The notes: generated from the sequence alone by a model not told the origin. 64,000 nt of DNA from Przewalskia tangutica (GCA_029844215.1 CM056725.1:58317609-58381608); one strand, 5' to 3'. Counted from the first letter of the stretch, positions 11,955 through 24,211 are shown. Program-made: numbers and translations.

Positions 11955-12138
11955 TATTGGTCCAAAATATTTATCTCTCGGAAAAATTCCATAAAAATAT
12001 TGAAAACGTAAAAATTTCCTTCACAAGGTTCGGAATATTTTCCGTCGGAAAACAATTCTTTCATTCTTACCCTAATTAGGGTTTATACATTCGTACGTAC
12101 GTCCTTACATACATACTCTGGAACTACGGGGTATAACA

Positions 12139-12173
12139 TTCTCCCCTCCTTAGAAACATTCGTCCCGAATGTT
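12139..12173 (-). other. C1 polypurine tract and adjacent hairpin
   Basis: On the minus strand AAGGAGGGGAGAA (12139-12151) directly precedes the 3' LTR and would prime plus-strand DNA synthesis. Just upstream is a perfect 8-bp hairpin, AACATTCG-TCC-CGAATGTT (12155-12173). Confidence 0.85.
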
Positions 12174-12232
12174 CCTTCTCAAACAAAGATAACGATATAG
12201 GCCCTCATAATTGTATCCCCCAATCAAGAATG

Positions 12233-12772
12233 TCATGCATAGCCAAAATAACCCGTAAGCAAAATGACAATTAAAATCAACAAGTAGAAAAGTGAGTTAC
12301 CTGGAGGTGTGGGGAATAAGTGAGGATACTTCTGCCTCATGTCCTCCTCTGCTTCCCACGTTATCTCCTCTCTGTTCTCGTTCCGCCATAAGACCTTGAC
12401 GGAAGACACATCCTTTGTCCGCAGTCGCCTAACCTGACGATCGAGTATCGCTATGGGAATCTCCTCATATGATAATCCCTCTGTCACCTGGACATCATCA
12501 ATCGGGTGTACTCTAGACGGATCTCCGATACATCTCCTCAACATAGAAACATGAAAAACTGGATGTACTGCCTCCAGATCGGACGGCAGATCCAACTCAT
12601 AGGCAACCTTGCCTACCCTACGGACAATCTGATAAGGCCCAATGTACCTTGGGCTGAGATTCCCTTTCTTCCCAAACCTCATCACACCCTTCATGGGTGA
12701 CACCTTCAGGAAAACCCAATCAGCAACCTCGAACTCCAAATGTCGACGCCGATGATTTGCATACGACTTCAT
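12233..12772 (-). pseudogene. pol: C1 integrase C-terminus and chromodomain
   Basis: 179-codon open frame holding the end of pol. Residues about 15-80 are the integrase C-terminal fold (FEVADWVFLKVSPMKGV, LSPRYIGPYQI, HPVFHVSMLRR). Residues about 102-153 are a chromodomain (YEEIPIAILDRQVRRL, VKVLWRNENREEITWEAEED), which in chromoviruses directs integration to particular chromatin. The aromatic and acidic pattern of the family is well kept. The hydrophobic tail after residue 160 is probably read-through past the natural end. The frame is separated from the integrase core by a frameshift or small deletion near 12773-12830, so no complete polyprotein can be made. Confidence 0.88.
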
Positions 12773-12811
12773 CGACTCGAAATTAATAATCGCTCTCGGA
12801 TAAGCTTCACC

Positions 12812-13453
12812 TTATCCACCGTCACGAACCAAGTCCGGCCCGATTAACTGCACCTCACCCACATCAAACCAGCCTATCGGTGACCTGCACTTCCTCCCAT
12901 ATAAGACCTCATAAGGCGCCATCTGGATACTGGAGTGGTAGCTGTTGTTATACGCAAACTCTACTAGCGGAAAATGATCCTCCCAGCTACCCCTGAAATC
13001 AATAACACAGGATCGCAGCATATCCTCAAGTGTCTGGATAGTACGCTCTGCCTGTCCGTCGGTATGCGGATGGAATGCAGTACTGAGGCTCACCGGTGTC
13101 CCTAATCCCTTCTGGAAAGACCTCCAGAAGTTAGCCGTAAACTGGGCTCCTCTGTCCGATATGATAGAAATAGGGACCCCATGCAGTCTCACGATCTCTC
13201 GGATGTAAAGTCTAGCGTAATCCTCGGCCAAAAAAGTCGTCCTGACGGGAAGAAAGTGGGTTGATTTCGTCAGCCTGTCGACGATAACCCAGATGGAATC
13301 ATGCTTCCTCTGAGTGCGAGGTAACCTTGTAATAAAGTCCATATTGATCACCTCCCACTTCCATGCCGGAATCTCTATAGCCTGCAACAACCCACTGTGC
13401 CTCGGTGCTCTACTCGACTCGACAACTTGGGCACTGAGCAACAAACTCTGCAA
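12812..13453 (-). pseudogene. pol: C1 integrase catalytic core
   Basis: 213 codons covering the retroviral integrase core, the nuclear enzyme that inserts the cDNA. The catalytic triad is visible: Asp39 (INMDFITRL), Asp100 (IISDRGAQFT) and Glu136 (DGQAERTIQTLEDM), with the expected 35 residues between the second and third. WVIVDRLTKSTHFLPV and FAYNNSYHSSIQMAPYEVLYG are also standard. The core itself looks undamaged. It is out of frame with the RNase H piece (break at about 13410-13450, where residues after the zinc CPSC are lost) and with the chromodomain piece. Confidence 0.92.
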
Positions 13454-14255
13454 CGTCCCTCTTCAGGCCGTCCCACCAATACACAGATCTGAGGTCGTGG
13501 TACATCTTTGTCGACCCCGGATGGATAGAGTAACGCGCGCTGTGTGCTTCCCCTAGAACGTGTTGCCGAAGTCCTGCAATATCTGGAACACACAATCTGC
13601 CCTCAAACCTTAGCACCCCATCAGGTGCTACCTCAAAGGGATCCTTCCCCTCACGAAGAGCCGTATCTCGATATCGTGTCATAACCGGATCCTCATACTG
13701 TCGCTTCTTCACCTCCTCGATGATGGAAGACTCGGCAAACTCTCGAACCCGAACCCCACTATTATCAGAATCAATCAATCGGACTCCAAGGCTCGCTAGC
13801 TGATGTAACTCGCGGACCATGCCCCTCCTCTCTGGCTGCACATCTGATAGACTATCCATCGATCTACGACTAAGGGCATCTGCCACTACATTGGCCTTCC
13901 CTGGGTGATATAGGATATCGACATCATAATCCTTTAGTAGCTCTAACCACCGTCTCTGTCGCAAGTTCAGCTCCCTATGGCTGAAGATATACTGGAGGCT
14001 TTTGTGGTCTGTGTAAATATCCACATGAACTCCATACAAATAATGTATCCAGATCTTCAAGGCGTGAATCACCGCTGCCAACTCTAAGTCATGTGTGGGG
14101 TAGTTTGTCTCATGCTTCTTGAGCTGTCGAGATGCGTAAGCTATAACCTTGCCCTGCTGCATCAACACACATCCAAGCCCGATGCCCGACGCATCACAAT
14201 AAACCACATAGCCGTTTGGACCCTCTGGAAGAGTAAGAACTGGAGCGGTCGTCAA
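13410..14255 (-). pseudogene. pol: C1 RNase H and integrase zinc-binding domain
   Basis: 281-codon open stretch. RNase H removes the RNA strand during reverse transcription. Its four acidic residues are present: Asp21 (YCDASGIG), Glu58 (HDLELAAV), Asp83 (YTDHKSLQYI) and Asp126 (ADALSRR). A linker follows, then the H2C2 zinc domain of integrase near the C-terminus (HSARYSIHPG, ending CPSC). The first codon shown is an internal TTG; the true frame continued from RT (LLKERLTTAPVLTLP). Domain content is complete but the reading frame is broken on both sides. Confidence 0.92.
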
Positions 14256-15307
14256 TCTCTCCTTTAGTAACTGGAAGCCCTCCTCACAAGAACTGGCCCA
14301 TCAAACTTAGCTTCTTCTCGAGTCACTGGTCAAAGGTGCCAAATAGAAGCAAACTTCTCCACAAACCTCCCAGAGTAACCCGCAAGGCCCAAAAAGATGC
14401 GCACTGCTTGGGTAGTAGGTCTAGGCCAACTCGATCGCCTCGATCTTTGCCAGATCCACCAATACCATCGCCCCGACAGGCCCTAAACGCCACCAAGCCA
14501 ACCAAAACTCACACTTCAAAACTTGGCATACAATCGCTGGTCCCGAGAACTCTCAAGACCGCCCTCAAATGCTCCGCACGCTCCTCGCCCGGCGAGAATA
14601 AATCAAGATGTTATCAATGAATACTATCACAAACGTATCCAAAAATGGCTTGAACACTCAGTTCATCAAATCCATAAATACTGCCGGAGCATTGGTCAAA
14701 CCGAAATACATGACCCTGAACTCATAGTGCCCATACCGGGTCCGAAATGCAGTCTTAGGGACATCCGTCTCCCTAACTCGCACCTGATGGTAACCAGATC
14801 GTAGGTCTATCTTGGAGAAACACCTCGCACCCTGCAACTGGTCGAACAAGTCATCAATCTCGGGAAGGGGTATCTGTTTAATAGTCACCTTGTTCACCGG
14901 GTCAGAATCAACACACATACGCAGCTGGCCCCATCCTTCTTCTTCACGAACACACCGCGCTCCCAGGGAGAAACACTAGGCCTGATGAAGCCCTTCTCCA
15001 GCAAATCTCTCAGCTGGTCCTTCAACTCTCTCAACTCGGCAGGTGTCATCCTGTATGGCGGAATGGATATAGGCCGAGTGTCTGGCAACACATCGATGCA
15101 AAACTCAATCTCCCTCTCAGGAGGAATACCCGGGAGGTCGTCTGGGAACACATCTGGGAACTCTCGACTCTCGGAATCGATCAAGGTCCGTATCTCGGCC
15201 TCCGTATCAAATACCCGAATGAGATGGTAGATATACCCCTTCTGAACCATCTTCCTGGCCTTGAGGTAAGAAATAAACTTACCCTTTGGCGACGGTGTTC
15301 CTCCCAC
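14256..15307 (-). pseudogene. pol: C1 reverse transcriptase, active site mutated
   Basis: RT is spread over at least two frames. 14894-15307 holds the linker and RT start (FPDVFPDDLPGIPPEREIEF, LLEKGFIRPSVSPW, VFVKKKDG). A frameshift follows; 14658-14918 continues with DDLFDQLQGARCFSKIDLRS and GYHQVRVRE to FGLTNAPAVFMDLMN. Then a TGA at 14658-14660 replaces the usual Arg codon. Beyond it the catalytic box reads FIDN (14610-14615) rather than FIDD. The second Asp is essential for metal binding, so the enzyme would be inactive even without the stop. 14256-14600 is the thumb region, in broken frames. Confidence 0.9.
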
Positions 15308-15320
15308 TGAGCAACCGGCC

Positions 15321-15761
15321 TCAGAAATCGAACCGTACCAACCGTTTCCTACAGTCTACATTGGCGTAGCAAGAAGCTAACCAATCCATACCCATGATCA
15401 CATCAAAATAGGTCATATCCAACTCTATCAAGTCGGCTAGGGTCTGACGACTGCATATAGTCACTGGACAAGCCTTATATAGCCGTTCAGCTACCACTGA
15501 ATCCCCCACTGGCGTAGCTACCTCAAAAGGGTCTATGGACTCAGGCTCTATCCCTATCCTACTAGCAATATGGGGAGATATATAGGACAAGGTAGAACCT
15601 GGATCTATCAAGGCATATACGTCACAACAAGAAACCGATAAAGTACCTGTGATGACATCCGGTGACGCCTCCTGGTCCCGCGGCCGACATGGCATAAATG
15701 CGGTTCTGAGGACCGCTGGAACTAGGACCCTTGCCACGACCTCTGCCGCGACTGGCCGCAC
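15321..15761 (-). pseudogene. pol: C1 aspartic protease
   Basis: Retropepsin-like protease that would cut the Gag-Pol polyprotein. The active-site loop is YALIDPGSTLSYISP with Asp53; DPGS in place of DTGS is usual in Tekay-type elements. The C-terminal landmarks TLADLIELDMTYFDVIMGMD and WLASCYANVDC are clear. It is open over 146 codons. The flanking zinc-knuckle and RT pieces are in other frames. Confidence 0.88.
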
Positions 15762-16964
15762 ATTAGCACCCCGCTCCGGCGAGTAATCGTAGGAGATGAA
15801 AACCCGCTAAACACCAGAAGCCGAACCCTACCATCTCGCGCGCTTGGCCTGATAGTTCTCGCAAAGTGACCCTGCTGGCAGCAAGTGTAATAATCTCCCG
15901 CAGTAGCACCACAATTCACCTTATGGAATCTACCACATCGAACACACCGGAAGGTGGTCTCGACGGTTAGCACATCTGCTACTCGAAGTCAAGTCCCGGG
16001 CCCCGACACGCCCCAATACCCCGCCGCTGAAGATGGTGTAGGAGTGCTCAATCGCCGCGTGCAAATCTAGTTCGCATCGAGGTCGCCCGCCCGAGAGCTA
16101 CCAAAAGACCGCTGCCCCGGCCTTCTTTCTACCGATATCACAACCCGCGGCCTCTACGCTTTCACACCTAAGTCGTATGAGCTCGCACGCGGCAATGTCC
16201 ATGCTCCGGTGAAGAGCTACACCCGAGCAAGACTTCTACCAAGTAGTCATAAAGCCTCGTGACGTGGCGGTGCACTCGTCCTCCATATCTGCCACTAACG
16301 CGGGACATACCGAGCCAACGGGTCGAACTCCACGTTGTACTTCCCGAATCAGGCGCCTGCTACTCAAAGATCAAAATCTGGCCTCGTTTCTCTCATCTGC
16401 GAGGCAAGAAGTGAGTGAGAAATGCCTCGAGAACTCGTCCCAAACACCGAGGCGCATGCTCCCCGGGACAGCTCCCGTGAATCAAACCACCGATCGCAGA
16501 TCACGCAGCCGATGTGAACCTAAGACCACCGACTCGGTCTCCGCTTGATCACTCATGATCCGTCAGAATCGCTTCGGATGAACTCATGCGGATCATCCTC
16601 GTGCCTCGACCCATGTAACTCAGCGGCCGCAACTCGTAAAGTCCCGGTCTAAAACTATCCGACCTCGGGTGAACCACGGTACTACCGAATCGAACTGATG
16701 ATCCAACCTATCTGCGTCTCGCCACGACCACGCTAATAATCGGTCATCTCCTTGTAACCCATCTCCTCGCCTCCAGCCGCGGACCGGGGCTCGGTGTCGT
16801 GGCCTCGTGAGCCACCGCGCGCGCTCTAAATCTCGCTGGGTCGGCGTCGTGAAACTCGCCGCCCGTATCGCCTCGGGTAAAGGTTGGTCTGGGCCTCGTG
16901 ACCCTCGTGTCCTACTAGCGCCTCCTCGCTTTGCCTTCGGGCTCGGGTTGCTGCGTGGAGGCAT
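15722..16964 (-). pseudogene. gag: C1 gag with degenerate zinc knuckle
   Basis: Starts MPPRSNPSPKAKRGG at an ATG at 16962-16964, 188 bases after the primer site. No single frame survives: pieces of the Gag core are scattered over three frames between 16000 and 16620. At 15722-15973 a CCHC-like tail survives (CVRCGRFHKVNCG and TCCQQGHFART), but the knuckle has lost its first and last Cys. This region is unusually GC-rich and more damaged than the pol domains next to it. Either it has decayed faster or the consensus is unreliable here. Confidence 0.75.
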
Positions 16965-17152
16965 AATCGTAAATAAAAGAAATTGGCGGAGGGTCCAACT
17001 TATAACACAGCTCTAAGGTACGATCTCAGAGTGAGAAGAAAGGAAACCAATCATAAATATCCTGCAGCCTCCTGATTATTGGTGTGGTGCACAACACATC
17101 GATAATCAAGACTCTACTAGATACGGTCTGTAGACACTTTCCGAGGACTAAC

Positions 17153-17165
17153 TGCTCTTATACCA
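17153..17165 (-). other. C1 primer-binding site
   Basis: TGGTATAAGAGCA on the minus strand, one mismatch to the tRNA-iMet site, 4 bases from the LTR end. Confidence 0.85.
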
Positions 17166-18059
17166 CTTTTGTCACGGCCCGTTCCCGGGCCCGTGACTGG
17201 TGCCTTACCCGGGCACCCAAGTAGACATACATCAGAGTAACCAGCGGAATATAAACTTACAAACATGAAACAGTGTAAAATAAGAACAGTCTATCCAAAG
17301 AAAAGTTGCCTTTCGGCATATATATAAATACCCAAAAGTGAACAGTTACATCCCAACTTTACAACAGGACTATAGACCTCTAAGAAGGTGTAAACACTAT
17401 GACGGGACAGGGTCCCGTCATACCCCTGAATGTACAAAACATCTACAATACCAGGGAGAACCGTACCAAAAGTCAAGCCTCCGGAAGAAATGGAGCTCCT
17501 GACACCCGAGTAAAGATCCTAAGAATGAGGGTCTACCACCTGTTTTCCATTACCTGCGGCATGAACGCAGCCCCCCGAAGGAGGTCAGTACAATAGGTAC
17601 CAAGTATGTGAAACTGTAAAGTACTGATATATATAATTATAACATTTTAAAACCAATTCACAAATATGTACGAAACAACCAAGTTAACCGCACATAGTGC
17701 CACATCATAAACAAGAGCAAAAATAGAAATAATGTAACTGTCTTTTCTAGGCAGCTAATGATCGAAGCAAGGCTAATCGCCCATAGTATCATTATGCGAG
17801 CCTAATCCTCGCAGTCCGCATAGACCTCGTGCCCGCATTTAGGTATTCCTCGTGACGGGGTAGCTAACCCTGCATCGCTCGACTCCGCACCGCATGGCCA
17901 CATAGCATGCGTGAGGTATTCTCGCATCGGCGTAACACACCCGAGTGATCATCCCGAACTCCCGCAGCTCGCATAGGTCCCATGGACCCGCATGAGGTAT
18001 TCCTCAGACGGGGCGCTAACCCACGGCATCGTAACAAGTCAGGAGGGTGAGTGATATAA

Positions 18060-18205
18060 TACTAACACAACGACTTATCGTTAAACAACATAAGCACAAC
18101 AAGAATAACCTCCTTACACAAGCGTCACAAGATACTAACACAATGGCTTATCGTTAAACAACATAAGAACAACAAGAATAACCTCCTTACACAAGCGTCA
18201 CAAGA
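18060..18205. repeat. 73-bp duplication in C1 5' LTR
   Basis: Counterpart of 9961-10106. Confidence 0.82.
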
Positions 18206-18791
18206 TACTAACACACGTAGCATCATAACATGTTTATCAAACCAACTTTCCATACCTTCAAACATCATTTCAAGCATTTGATAAACAATAATTAAACCTT
18301 TTCTTATCTTTCTTAAGTCGTTATAGCTAACTTCCCATAAAGCTAGTATAACACTTAAACTTTTTGAAAACCAAGTATTACTTTTCTTCCAAAATGATTC
18401 ATAACTCTTTTTGAAATATTCAAGATTCTTATTAATTAGAACTCAAGTCGAAAGACATCAAAGTAAAGCCAAGTTTAGTTTAACACACGACGCTCACCGT
18501 ACTATATATATTTCACAAATATCATGCTCAAAGGGATAGGAAGAATCACATACCTCCTCGGCTAAATCCACTTGCCAAGTCGGATATGTCTCGCGCAGAG
18601 TGTCAACCTATAATAGTCAAAACACGCCTATCAACTTCTAGTTTTTCGTGGGATTCTTCTAAGTAAGACTTCTCTTAGTCTACGAAAAATTGGGCAGCAC
18701 TTCCCCCGTTTCTACTCAATTCTCCACCTTTATCAAGGCCCGATAATAGTAACCAACATGCCATAAATAAGGCGCAATAATTCCGAAATTT

Positions 18792-19066
18792 AAAGAAGGG
18801 GATCACACGCCCAAACGGAACGCGATTAACAATCTCTCCTTAACAATAACAATAATTAAAGAAGGGGATAACACGCCCAAACGGAACGCGATTAACAATC
18901 TCTCCTTAATAACAACAATAATTAAAGAAGGGGATAACACGCCCAAACGGAACGCGATTAACAATAACAACAATGTAAATACGGTCCAAAGTAAATACGG
19001 TCCAAAGTAAATACTGTCCAAAGTAAATACGGTCCAAAGTAAATACGGTCCAAAGTAAATATAGTC
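18792..19066. repeat. Composite tandem array in C1 5' LTR (66 bp x3, 16 bp x6)
   Basis: 66-bp units start at 18792, 18858 and 18924, the third shortened. Six 16-bp units start at 18975. One 16-bp unit fewer than in the 3' LTR. Confidence 0.9.
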
Positions 19067-19792
19067 CTTAAGTTGGGGTCCTTGGCCAACTTTTACAATT
19101 TTACTTATCCAATTACTTCATTAGTCCTTCAACTTATATTCCAATCTTTATATAAGTTATAGTTTCTTTGTTGTTAACTTCTTAGTAAGTAATGGATACA
19201 TTTTTACCATTTTAATGACTAATATGCCAATTCTTCTTTTAACATCTTAACAAGATCCAAATCTTTCCTTATATCTCATATTCCATAATATACTTTCAAT
19301 ATATGTATAATATCCAATATACATAATAATCAACTTCACAAGGAGGTTAAGGTTCATTACCTCAATAATAGCCCAAAAATATCCAAGAACTTAAAGTCGT
19401 TCCAAAGCAAGTCTTAGCTCCAAATCTTTGTGTTTTAGCTCCAAATCTTTGTGTTCCAAACCACCACAAGTCACCCTTAGAATTTCCTAACCAACTTCTA
19501 TTCAAGAATTAACTCCAAAAAGTGAAGAACACTAAAATTCCAAATCTGTTCACTCTCGGCTTTGTGAGGATTTTTGAGGCTAGGGGTGTGAAATCTTGTC
19601 TAACTCTTGGTTAATAATCTTCCTAATACATTAAGGAAGAACACTTATAAGTTTAAGAATTTTTGGACAACATTCGCTCAAGAAAGAGGGGGGGTTGGAC
19701 GAGAACACTAGGAAAGGGGAGAGGAAATATTTTCAAGTCTTGAAATATTCTAAGTGTGGAAGATTTTCATCAACTAGAGGGGTTTATATAGT

Positions 19793-19800
19793 ACAACCAA
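19793..19800 (-). promoter_or_regulatory. C1 5' LTR TATA box
   Basis: TATATAAA on the minus strand, in the LTR that would drive transcription of C1. Confidence 0.6.
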
Positions 19801-20007
19801 GGGTTAGGATTAAAACATGTGTATGGTATAGATTGTTTGTGTAGGTTCCTTTCTCCACTTGTCCCACAAAATGACATGCAAGACTTTGACCATTTGACTA
19901 GCCCACTTTCTTGCCAAAACCGTGTATATGGCCATGCAAAACCATGCAAGACTTTTGGCCACTTGTCTTGCCCACTAGTCTAGCAAAAATCGTCCATAAT
20001 GCCACTT

Positions 20008-20029
20008 GGGGTGACACGTGGCGCCCTCC
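20008..20029. promoter_or_regulatory. U3 palindrome, C1 5' LTR
   Basis: GGGGTGACACGTGGCGCCC. GACACGTGGC at its centre matches the plant ABRE/G-box consensus. Confidence 0.6.
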
Positions 20030-20203
20030 TATTGGTCCAAAATATTTATCTCTCGGAAAAATTCCATAAAAATATTGGGGTGACAAGGTTCGGAATATTT
20101 TCCGTCGGACAACAATTCTTTCATTCTTACCCTAATTAGGGTTTATACATTCGTACGTACGTCCTTACATACATACTCCGGAACTTCGGGGTATAACACA
20201 TTT

Positions 20204-20391
20204 CTTGGCTCTTTTAGTGTGCAATTTCATCTCATTTATGCTCATTTCATCTCCTTTTCGCCATTTCTCCATTTCTGACGCTGTGACACAAAATAAAGGA
20301 AAACGACCCTAATACTATACTAAACATAAATGAAATGAGTAAAATACTAACTAAAAATGACTCAAAAGGTGTATATAAAATACACCGATCA
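20204..20391 (-). mobile_element. Element C 3' LTR, right arm
   Basis: Continues the LTR after C1; colinear with 44074-44262. Ends ACCGATCA at 20391. Confidence 0.88.
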
Positions 20392-20708
20392 AACACCCCC
20401 AAACTTAACCTTTGCTCGCCCTCGAGCAAAGATAAAAAATATAAACAAAGACACGAAAGAAAATAAAATGACTCAAAAACACAAATCAATTTGCTGCACA
20501 ATTGTCACTTAGAAAAGCATGAAGGTTAGTAGGATAATATGTAGGAACATATAGCATGGATTTTTAGCATTCTAAACACTCAAGTCAGATATTTCACAAA
20601 TTCAATTTAATCATGCTCAATGGAAGTAAGAATACCTAACTATGCATGTCGATTTCAAAATCATATGGCATGTTCACTTGATATTCTCCACTAATCATGG
20701 ATACACAT
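20392..20708 (-). other. Element C polypurine tract and 3' internal region
   Basis: 20392-20410 on the minus strand reads GGTTAAGTTTGGGGGTGTT directly before the LTR, a typical Athila/Tat polypurine tract. The rest is AT-rich and non-coding up to the C2 insertion point at 20708. Confidence 0.8.
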
Positions 20709-23700
20709 TGTTGACACCCAATTTTGACCCTCCCGTCCAGACAATAGCTATAAAATTACACTAATTAATTTTTATGATAAAATGCAGCAATAAAACATTA
20801 ATACAAGCATATATAAATAATTAAATAGCACACCCGTCTTTATTCTTTATAATAATTCAAACTCAAACATTTATTATTATTGTAATAATTTTAAAACTCA
20901 GACTAACAAAGCACCTAAATAATTTAACTACAATTTAAATAACTTACCACTAATTAAATACTTACTACCCAAATTAATACCTAATTAAAACTAACCTAAC
21001 ACTTAATACCCAATACCTATTTCTACCCAGCCCATCCGCGACCCGCGGCCCACTACCCGCAACCTTATTTCTCAGCCCACACGCCCAACTCACCCCTTTA
21101 CTTACCCTCAGCCCATCACCTTCACTTCAGCAGCCCATAAGCCCCTGAGCCTTTCATCGTCTCCCCTCAACAGCCCTTAAGAACAAAAACTGAAGAACCC
21201 TAAACCAAAAAGTCGTCGCACCTAACCCCGTCGCCCATGCCGGGATTCTCGCCTGAGAATCCAGCGAGTCACATACAAAATCTCTCCTAAATCAAAGCCA
21301 TAACTTACCCTAACCAAATCGTGCACGAAATCTTACCTAAAACGTATAAGGAAATCGACACCAAATCAGCGAAAATCATACAAAATCGCACTAAACTAAG
21401 TCCAGGATGGTACCGATTACTTACCAACACTGAAAACCCGAGTTAGGGCTATATAAACACAGCAATATACACATGCAAAAGAACGGGGGTCGGGGGGAAG
21501 ACAGTCTGAAAAACTTTTCTCTCGCACAGGCAGAAACAGAGGACGAACACCCCTTTTACCTTCAAGGATACCTCCTTACAATCCGAAATTTAGCAGTCTA
21601 AGAGCAAGAACGAAATTCGAAACCTTCTCTTTCAATTTCAGTCAAGAATCAGGTAAAAGTCTTATTCCTCTTCTAAACGCATCACAAATAAAAACCCCGA
21701 GCGGATCGACGACTTGATACGCTGCCCCGGGTCGCTGGCCGGAGAAGGTAAAATCAATCCCCTTTGCCTTTAAATTTGGTTTATTATATTGTTGGTTTGA
21801 ATTGATTTTCTTAGTCTGCTGAGTGTTATTGTCCAGATTATTGTTGAAGCATCTAATATTAATATCTGCGTGTGTCGCCTTAAGATGTCGATGTCCTGCT
21901 TCAGAGTGTCTGTCTGAGTCCGATTACCGTATATTTGCATTCGCATCTGACTAATGATATGTGACCTTTGTTAACAACAGATCAGTGTCCAATTGTAGAT
22001 GAATTTGAATATAGGACTTGTCGTTAATGCAGAATTTATACGATGGTATTAGGTACATCAGCGCTAGAATTTTGGCTTGCCAATAATGTTTTGTTGTTAT
22101 TTATTGATAGGGAGCTAACTTGTGGGTTATTTAAGAACCAATTTGATAGCCAAGTTTAGTTGGATAATGTTTGTTTTCTCTTAAGAGTCCGACTCATGAA
22201 TTTGAAGGTTGATTTGCCGACTACAGTTTATCCCCTGCATACTATCTCAATGAGGTAATCTACAAGGGGTGTTGTGCTTAATTAATTTTGTACCCATACC
22301 TTTTCGTGTTAGATAAAGAATATTGGAGCATCTAAAGGCTATAAAATGAAGGTCAATCTGTTTACTAGTATGTTTATCAACCGGATGTTAGTTTCAGAGA
22401 TTTGATAATAAGGTAGCGGCGCCGCATGAAAGTAGATTTGTTTGTATGACATCTCGATGTGCCGGAATCATGTAAAATCGATAATGTTAGATATCATGGC
22501 TATGTCCTCCTCTACATATTTATGCAGGACCAGTAGGGCCTTATGTTTATATGTTGCCTGCCTGGTGAAGGTAGTAGAAACACAGTGAATGGTCTCTCTA
22601 CTAATGTTCCATCTCGTTACTCTTTCTGTCCTAATGTGTCGACTGCTTGATGTAAAATATGACTAGAGTAAGGATTGTGTCCATCGTGTTAAGTGCCGGA
22701 TCTTGGTTGCGAGGATATGATCTAAACATGTTTCTGAAAGTGCTTATAACCCAAGTCTGTTCATCTTGGTTTAATAAGATTGCTTCTCGTTTCATATTAC
22801 AATCGGAAGTTAGCATGGTATCTATTTTGATGTAGACATGTGAGTTTAGAAGTCGACTGTGAGTAAACACAAAAGGAGAGGCTAAGATTTATTTTTTTTG
22901 TCTTGATTTAAAACACCCATCTTACATGTGAGTTTAAGAAGTCAGCATATTTTGTCTCCTATGTGAAGTTAATAGTACAATATATTGTGTCTGTAACTAC
23001 AACATGTTTAAAATCCTATGGCAATGCTTGGTTTACCCTTTGATAAAACTCTTGGACATATGCTAATCCTTATCTTTTCTTATATTTTACATGAAATGCA
23101 TTGGAGCAAAAATGAAGAGTCTCATGGCGAGACTCATCACAAGCTGCAACAAATGAAGACCCGCATCTGTGTCCACCGCATTCCGCCTCAGAATTCTCAA
23201 ACAAAAGGGGGACGAGACGACATTGTCATCCCCCTAAGAGCATCCTTTGGCCTCTTAATCTCTTACGTCTTATATATATTTGTTTGCTTATTTGTTGAAA
23301 CTTAATTAGCTAACTTTGTAATTAATAGGAGACATAGAACAATTAGTTTTTTAGAATAAATAAATCGGGCAGATAGTTTTAAAAATCAGAAAGACACTTT
23401 TAAATTACTTCTTTTAAGGACTTGACAGGCATGTCTAAACTTTACTAAGCAATTTAACTCGCAACTAACGTAGTACTTCTTATAAAATTCATGATAAAAT
23501 ACATTGATTTCCTCATAAGCTCTTTTATTAGCATAATATAAAAACTATGTTGAATAGCTTTCTTATCATAAAATTATAAAATAATCACCTTTGCACTATA
23601 CTATGCAATATATATTTTATCTAATATAGCAAATTCATATGTTCTTGAAGTATCTTATGAACATATATTTTCATCCAAAAATTATATCTACTTTATAAAA

Positions 23701-24208
23701 TCATAAAACTTCTATGTCGTCAAAGAACACATTTCCTTACTTTATATAAAACACTTGCAGCATTCTTTCTTAGCATAAATACGTCTTTCTTAGCATAAAT
23801 AATTAACCCTAGGTTTGAACGGACAACCGCAAGTTAGCGGATCCTTTAGGGTGCCTAACCCCTTCCCTTTAGGATAATAAAGAACCCTTATCCAGAATCT
23901 CATTAAGTTTAGCAGACCATTAAATGGAGTTAATGTTTACTTTAAACTAGTTAACATTTAGGTGTCCTAATTCACCCAAACTAATTAGGTGGCGACTCCG
24001 CGAACCCTTAGCATACCTTTAGCATTTTTAGCATTTTAACATCCTTTATTCTTAAAATTAATCCCTTAGCACCTTTTTAAATTTTAAGCACCCCTTCCTT
24101 TAACATTCAACACCTTTTAAACATTTAGCACTTTTATTTATTTTCTAACATTTTTTATTAAGCAGGGTTCGCTTTTAGAAAATGTCGCGGTCGAAAAAGG
24201 GCGCGACA
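20709..24208 (+). mobile_element. C2 5' LTR
   Basis: 3,500 bp, TGTTGACACCC to GGGCGCGACA. The 95-codon frame at 23018-23305 recurs in the other LTR only because the LTRs are copies; it shows no recognisable domain. Confidence 0.92.
21450..21457 (+). promoter_or_regulatory. C2 5' LTR TATA box
   Basis: TATATAAA about 740 bases into the LTR. Confidence 0.6.
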
Positions 24209-24211
24209 GAA

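Larger units (their letters stand above)
9058..12138 (-). mobile_element. C1 3' LTR
   Basis: 3,081 bp, TGTCACGACCC at the left edge and ggggtataaca at the right edge. Contains a 73-bp duplication, a composite 66-bp/16-bp array, a U3 palindrome and a TATA box, listed separately. Confidence 0.92.
9058..20198 (-). mobile_element. Element C1: Tekay-type chromovirus (Ty3/gypsy), full structure, inactive
   Basis: 3' LTR 9058-12138, internal region 12139-17169, 5' LTR 17170-20198. Target duplication CATTT at 9053-9057 and 20199-20203. The intact paralogous site at 44069-44073 in the other LTR of C shows the sequence before insertion. Order on the minus strand is PBS, gag, protease, RT, RNase H, integrase, chromodomain, polypurine tract. 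This order plus the C-terminal chromodomain marks a chromovirus. The LTRs look nearly identical except for a scrambled patch near 9660-9940 and 17750-18020. Frameshifts in gag and pol and a changed RT active site make it dead. Confidence 0.92.
17170..20198 (-). mobile_element. C1 5' LTR
   Basis: 3,029 bp. Starts TGTCACGGCCC and ends ggggtataaca before target duplication CATTT. Colinear with 9058-12138. Confidence 0.92.

Noticed and set aside
14336..14804. Plus-strand ORFs across the RT region of C1
   Set aside because: They are antisense shadows of RT on the minus strand.
22631..22870. 79-codon minus-strand ORF in both C2 LTRs
   Set aside because: LTR duplication explains the conservation; AT-rich low-content translation.
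23018..23305. 95-codon ORF in the C2 5' LTR, repeated at 30479-30763
   Set aside because: Present twice only because LTRs are copies. A small indel changes the frame in the second copy, and no domain is seen.
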